Positions 6,380-7,074 of a stretch of DNA of 7,074 nucleotides are shown in pieces (positions within the stretch are counted from its first letter, which is position 1; every line of letters begins with the position of its first letter). Source of the stretch: Actinomycetota bacterium (GTDB lineage: Bacteria; Actinomycetota; Thermoleophilia; Gaiellales; Gaiellaceae); the NCBI GenBank assembly GCA_013812265.1, contig JACCTQ010000089.1, positions 1 through 7,074 on the forward strand, read 5' to 3'. The notes below the pieces were generated by a model. The model was not told the origin of the DNA. It made no database searches and was given only the letters and a program-made list of their open reading frames with translations. The position numbers and the translations under genes are program-made.

Positions 6380-6429
6380 GCGCCGCCCAGCGCACCCGGA
6401 CGACGAAGCTTCATTCTGAGACGAGTTCT
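6380..6429 (-). repeat. Right arm of the inner imperfect inverted repeat
   Basis: This is the partner of 6263-6314, read on the opposite strand. An additional exact 8-bp pair lies outside it (CGCGGACG at 6238-6245 with CGTCCGCG at 6440-6447), continuing the same symmetry. Confidence 0.75.
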
Positions 6430-6459
6430 TGCTCGATGCCGTCCGCGACGGCGCGCCAT

Positions 6460-6475
6460 TTTCCGGTCAAGCATC
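6460..6475 (-). repeat. Right terminal inverted repeat, 16 bp
   Basis: TTTCCGGTCAAGCATC is the exact reverse complement of 6145-6160. It ends eight bases before the hemD ATG, so hemD's upstream region largely consists of this repeat and lacks a good Shine-Dalgarno. Confidence 0.9.
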
Positions 6476-6483
6476 GAACGCAG

Positions 6484-7074
6484 ATGACCCGGATCGTGGT
6501 GACTCGCCCGGTCGAGAAGGCAGGGCCACTCATGGCCCGTCTCGAGGAGCTCGGCTACGAGGCCGTCGCGTGTCCGTTGATCGAGACGCAGCCGCTGGGT
6601 GACGATCCGATCGACGTATCGGGGTACGACTGGCTTGTGGTAACGAGCGCGCGCGGCGCCGACGAGCTCGCTCGCCGGCGTGCAGGTACGCCGGGTCGGG
6701 TGGCGGCCATCGGCCCGGGAACGGCCGCTGCTCTTCGCTCGCACGGCATCGAGGCCGATCTCGTGCCGCGCGTCTCGACCCAGGAGGGGTTGCTGGCCGA
6801 GCTCCCGCGTTCTCCCGGCCGCGTGCTCTTTGCGGGCGCCGAAGCCGCGCGCACGCTGCTGGTGCGCCGCCTGGGTGCAGACTTCGTTCCGCTCTATCGC
6901 ACGAAGGCGCTCCGACCGTCCTCTTTCCCCCAAGCGGACCTAGTCGTCCTCACGTCACCCTCGGCCGCCCGCGCGTTCGCCGCGCTTGGCGTCGCCATTC
7001 CCGCGGTCTCCATAGGGCCTCAGACCACCGCGGCCGCCACCGCGTCGGGAACCCACATTGTCGCGGAAGCCAAG
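6484..7074 (+). CDS. hemD: Uroporphyrinogen-III synthase, 3' end outside window
   Basis: HemD closes hydroxymethylbilane with inversion of ring D to give uroporphyrinogen III, acting directly after HemC. The open frame runs 197 codons to the window edge; roughly 30-50 residues are likely missing. The protein begins MTRIVVTRP and shows the two-domain layout of the family. VVTSARGADEL (52-62) fits the TSxNGV position, AAIGPGTAAAL (74-84) follows, and TSPSAARAF (157-165) and SIGPQTTAAA (176-185) appear in the second domain. HemD is poorly conserved, so position after hemC adds important support. ATG 6484 has only a weak GCAG upstream. Its initiation may depend on ribosomes ending at the overlapping TGA (6485-6487) of the frame crossing the inserted element. 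No methyltransferase (CobA) domain is visible before the edge. Confidence 0.9.
   Translation, partial: MTRIVVTRPVEKAGPLMARLEELGYEAVACPLIETQPLGDDPIDVSGYDWLVVTSARGADELARRRAGTPGRVAAIGPGTAAALRSHGIEADLVPRVSTQEGLLAELPRSPGRVLFAGAEAARTLLVRRLGADFVPLYRTKALRPSSFPQADLVVLTSPSAARAFAALGVAIPAVSIGPQTTAAATASGTHIVAEAK

Larger units (their letters stand above)
6145..6475. mobile_element. MITE-like 331-bp inverted-repeat element between hemC and hemD
   Basis: This stretch interrupts an operon whose other junctions overlap or nearly touch. It starts and ends with perfect 16-bp inverted repeats and contains further nested inverted repeats: an 8-bp pair, a roughly 50-bp pair at about 78% identity, and a 6-bp central pair. 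It is too short for a transposase. Its only + strand open frame (6146-6487) is arginine-rich, with about 62% G/C third positions, below the neighbouring genes. Deleting it restores GCC-TGA at the end of hemC and leaves six bases before hemD. No clear target duplication is seen, but GA occurs at both edges (6145-6146 and 6476-6477). The features fit a non-autonomous miniature transposable or palindromic repeat element. A structured intercistronic RNA native to the operon is the alternative. Copies elsewhere in the genome cannot be tested here. Confidence 0.6.

Noticed and set aside
6145..6475. CRISPR array or riboswitch in the hemC-hemD gap
   Set aside because: There are no spaced direct repeats, and no known aptamer core that I can recognise; the repeats are inverted.
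5578..6933. Long minus-strand open frame (451 codons) spanning hemC, the element and hemD
   Set aside because: Arginine- and proline-rich shadow of two recognised genes; the lack of stops follows from high GC. No family motif seen.

Overview
The window comes from a GC-rich bacterial chromosome and is almost wholly coding on the + strand. It holds a compact gene cluster for heme synthesis and heme delivery to c-type cytochromes. The gene set is an mqnP-type prenyltransferase, CcmABCD heme-handling proteins, and the C5-pathway genes hemA, hemC and hemD. Together with strong G/C third positions, this would fit a deep-branching actinobacterium (Thermoleophilia-like) or a similar GC-rich lineage. 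That placement is inference; no marker here proves it.

Layout: (1) Positions 1-239 are the 3' end of a MoaB/Mog-type molybdopterin gene. It overlaps by one base a UbiA-family prenyltransferase most like MqnP of the futalosine menaquinone pathway (239-1096). (2) A 129-base gap (1097-1225) contains an isolated TTGACA and is the only plausible upstream control region in the window. (3) From 1226 the genes are packed with overlaps or gaps of a few bases: ccmA, ccmB, ccmC, a 57-codon ccmD starting at TTG, a CcsA/HemX-family membrane protein, hemA and hemC. (4) After hemC the packing is broken by about 337 bases, and then hemD begins and runs off the end of the window.

The unusual part is the hemC-hemD gap. 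It is occupied by a 331-bp structure (6145-6475) bounded by perfect 16-bp inverted repeats, with further nested inverted repeats inside. Removing it on paper restores the hemC TGA stop and puts hemD only 6 bases downstream, as expected for this operon. It therefore looks like a non-autonomous miniature inverted-repeat element (MITE-like) inserted exactly at the hemC stop codon. By chance or selection it carries an open frame linking the hemC stop to the hemD start by TGATG and ATGA overlaps.

As a unit, HemA, HemC and HemD make uroporphyrinogen III from glutamyl-tRNA (HemB is not in the window). The CcsA/HemX-like protein may act on HemA level or in heme handling. CcmA, CcmB, CcmC and CcmD present heme outside the membrane for cytochrome c maturation. 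CcmE, CcmF, CcmG and CcmH are not in this window.
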